Position numbers and translations under genes: made by a program. 15,294 bases of DNA, taken from NCBI GenBank assembly GCA_024278345.1, contig JAJRTK010000042.1:1-15294 (forward strand), given 5' to 3'. Below, piece after piece: positions 15,179 through 15,294 of the stretch. Position 1 is the stretch's first letter, and each line of letters begins with the position of its first letter. Under the pieces are notes generated by a model. The model saw only the letters and a list, made by a program, of their open reading frames with translations, made no database searches and was not told where the DNA came from. This DNA comes from a bacterium. Its GTDB lineage: Bacteria; CSSED10-310; JAJRTK01.

Positions 15179-15294
15179 CGGTGGGCCTCGCTTATGCTCG
15201 GCGTCTCGCTTCGCTCGGCACCACATTTTCCTTTTTTTTCCTGTTCTGTCCCGCCTTGCGTGGATGCCCCCTCCATGCGAAAACGTACCGGGGA

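Larger units (their letters stand above)
14969..15269. mobile_element. MITE-like non-coding element with 22-bp terminal inverted repeats
   Basis: The ends, 14969-14990 and 15248-15269, are inverted copies matching at 21 of 22 bases (GGG-T/C-ATCCACGC... inward to GGCGGGAC). The interior of about 257 bp has no credible gene but many palindromes: GTCACG-TTTG-CGTGAC at 15044-15059, CCGGGGA/TCCCCGG at 15095-15113, GGGC-TTC-GCCC at 15124-15134 and a perfect 20-bp palindrome at 15143-15162. It also has an 18-bp tandem pair beginning CTCGCTT at 15187 and 15205. This build fits a miniature inverted-repeat transposable element. No target-site duplication is obvious at the edges, so it may be old or may be a structured repeat of another type. 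Confidence 0.55.

Noticed and set aside
15181-15228. Possible CRISPR-like repeats in the terminal region
   Set aside because: The repeats are a single imperfect 18-bp tandem pair without spacers of regular length, and they lie inside the inverted-repeat element.

Overview
The window is about 60% GC by eye, with tightly packed genes, little non-coding DNA and several likely TTG starts. It is a bacterial chromosome. No ribosomal or marker gene is present, so the phylum cannot be fixed. The long multidomain Ser/Thr kinases and the 371-residue transaldolase would fit a Verrucomicrobia/PVC-type or acidobacterial genome, but this is a weak inference.

Layout. (1) Positions 2-1965: the 3' end of a universal-stress-protein gene followed by an NhaD/ArsB-type sodium/proton antiporter. 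(2) Positions 2182-12507: a three-gene plus-strand cluster with gaps of 11 and 34 bases. It encodes an apparently intact Ser/Thr kinase fused to an AAA ATPase and TPR-like helices (about 1001 aa), then a giant protein of about 1942 aa, then a BrxD-like protein of about 481 aa. (3) Positions 12528-14781 on the minus strand: transaldolase and a membrane-anchored helical-repeat protein. (4) Positions 14969-15269: a MITE-like element of about 301 bp with 22-bp terminal inverted repeats and internal hairpins.

The middle cluster is the notable part. The giant protein reads in order as a NERD nuclease-like domain, two kinase-like domains, two RNA-polymerase-alpha-CTD-like helix-hairpin-helix domains, a sigma-region-4-like helix-turn-helix, a PglZ-like domain and a C-terminal winged helix. 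That is PglW fused to PglZ, two components of the type 2 BREX/Pgl anti-phage systems. The next gene resembles BrxD, also found in type 2 BREX. No PglX methyltransferase, PglY/BrxC ATPase or BrxHI helicase is present, and unrelated genes close off both sides.

The recognisable catalytic sites in these BREX-like parts look broken: the NERD E-x-K motif, the HRD/DFG motifs of the kinase-like domains, the PglZ metal-binding positions and the BrxD Walker A. Yet nearly 6 kb of the fusion gene stays open. The best reading is a conserved BREX-derived assembly of pseudoenzymes, possibly regulated by the intact upstream kinase-ATPase, acting in signalling, DNA or RNA-polymerase binding, or a methylation-independent defence. 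The family assignments come from motif reading without database searches, and the function is inference.
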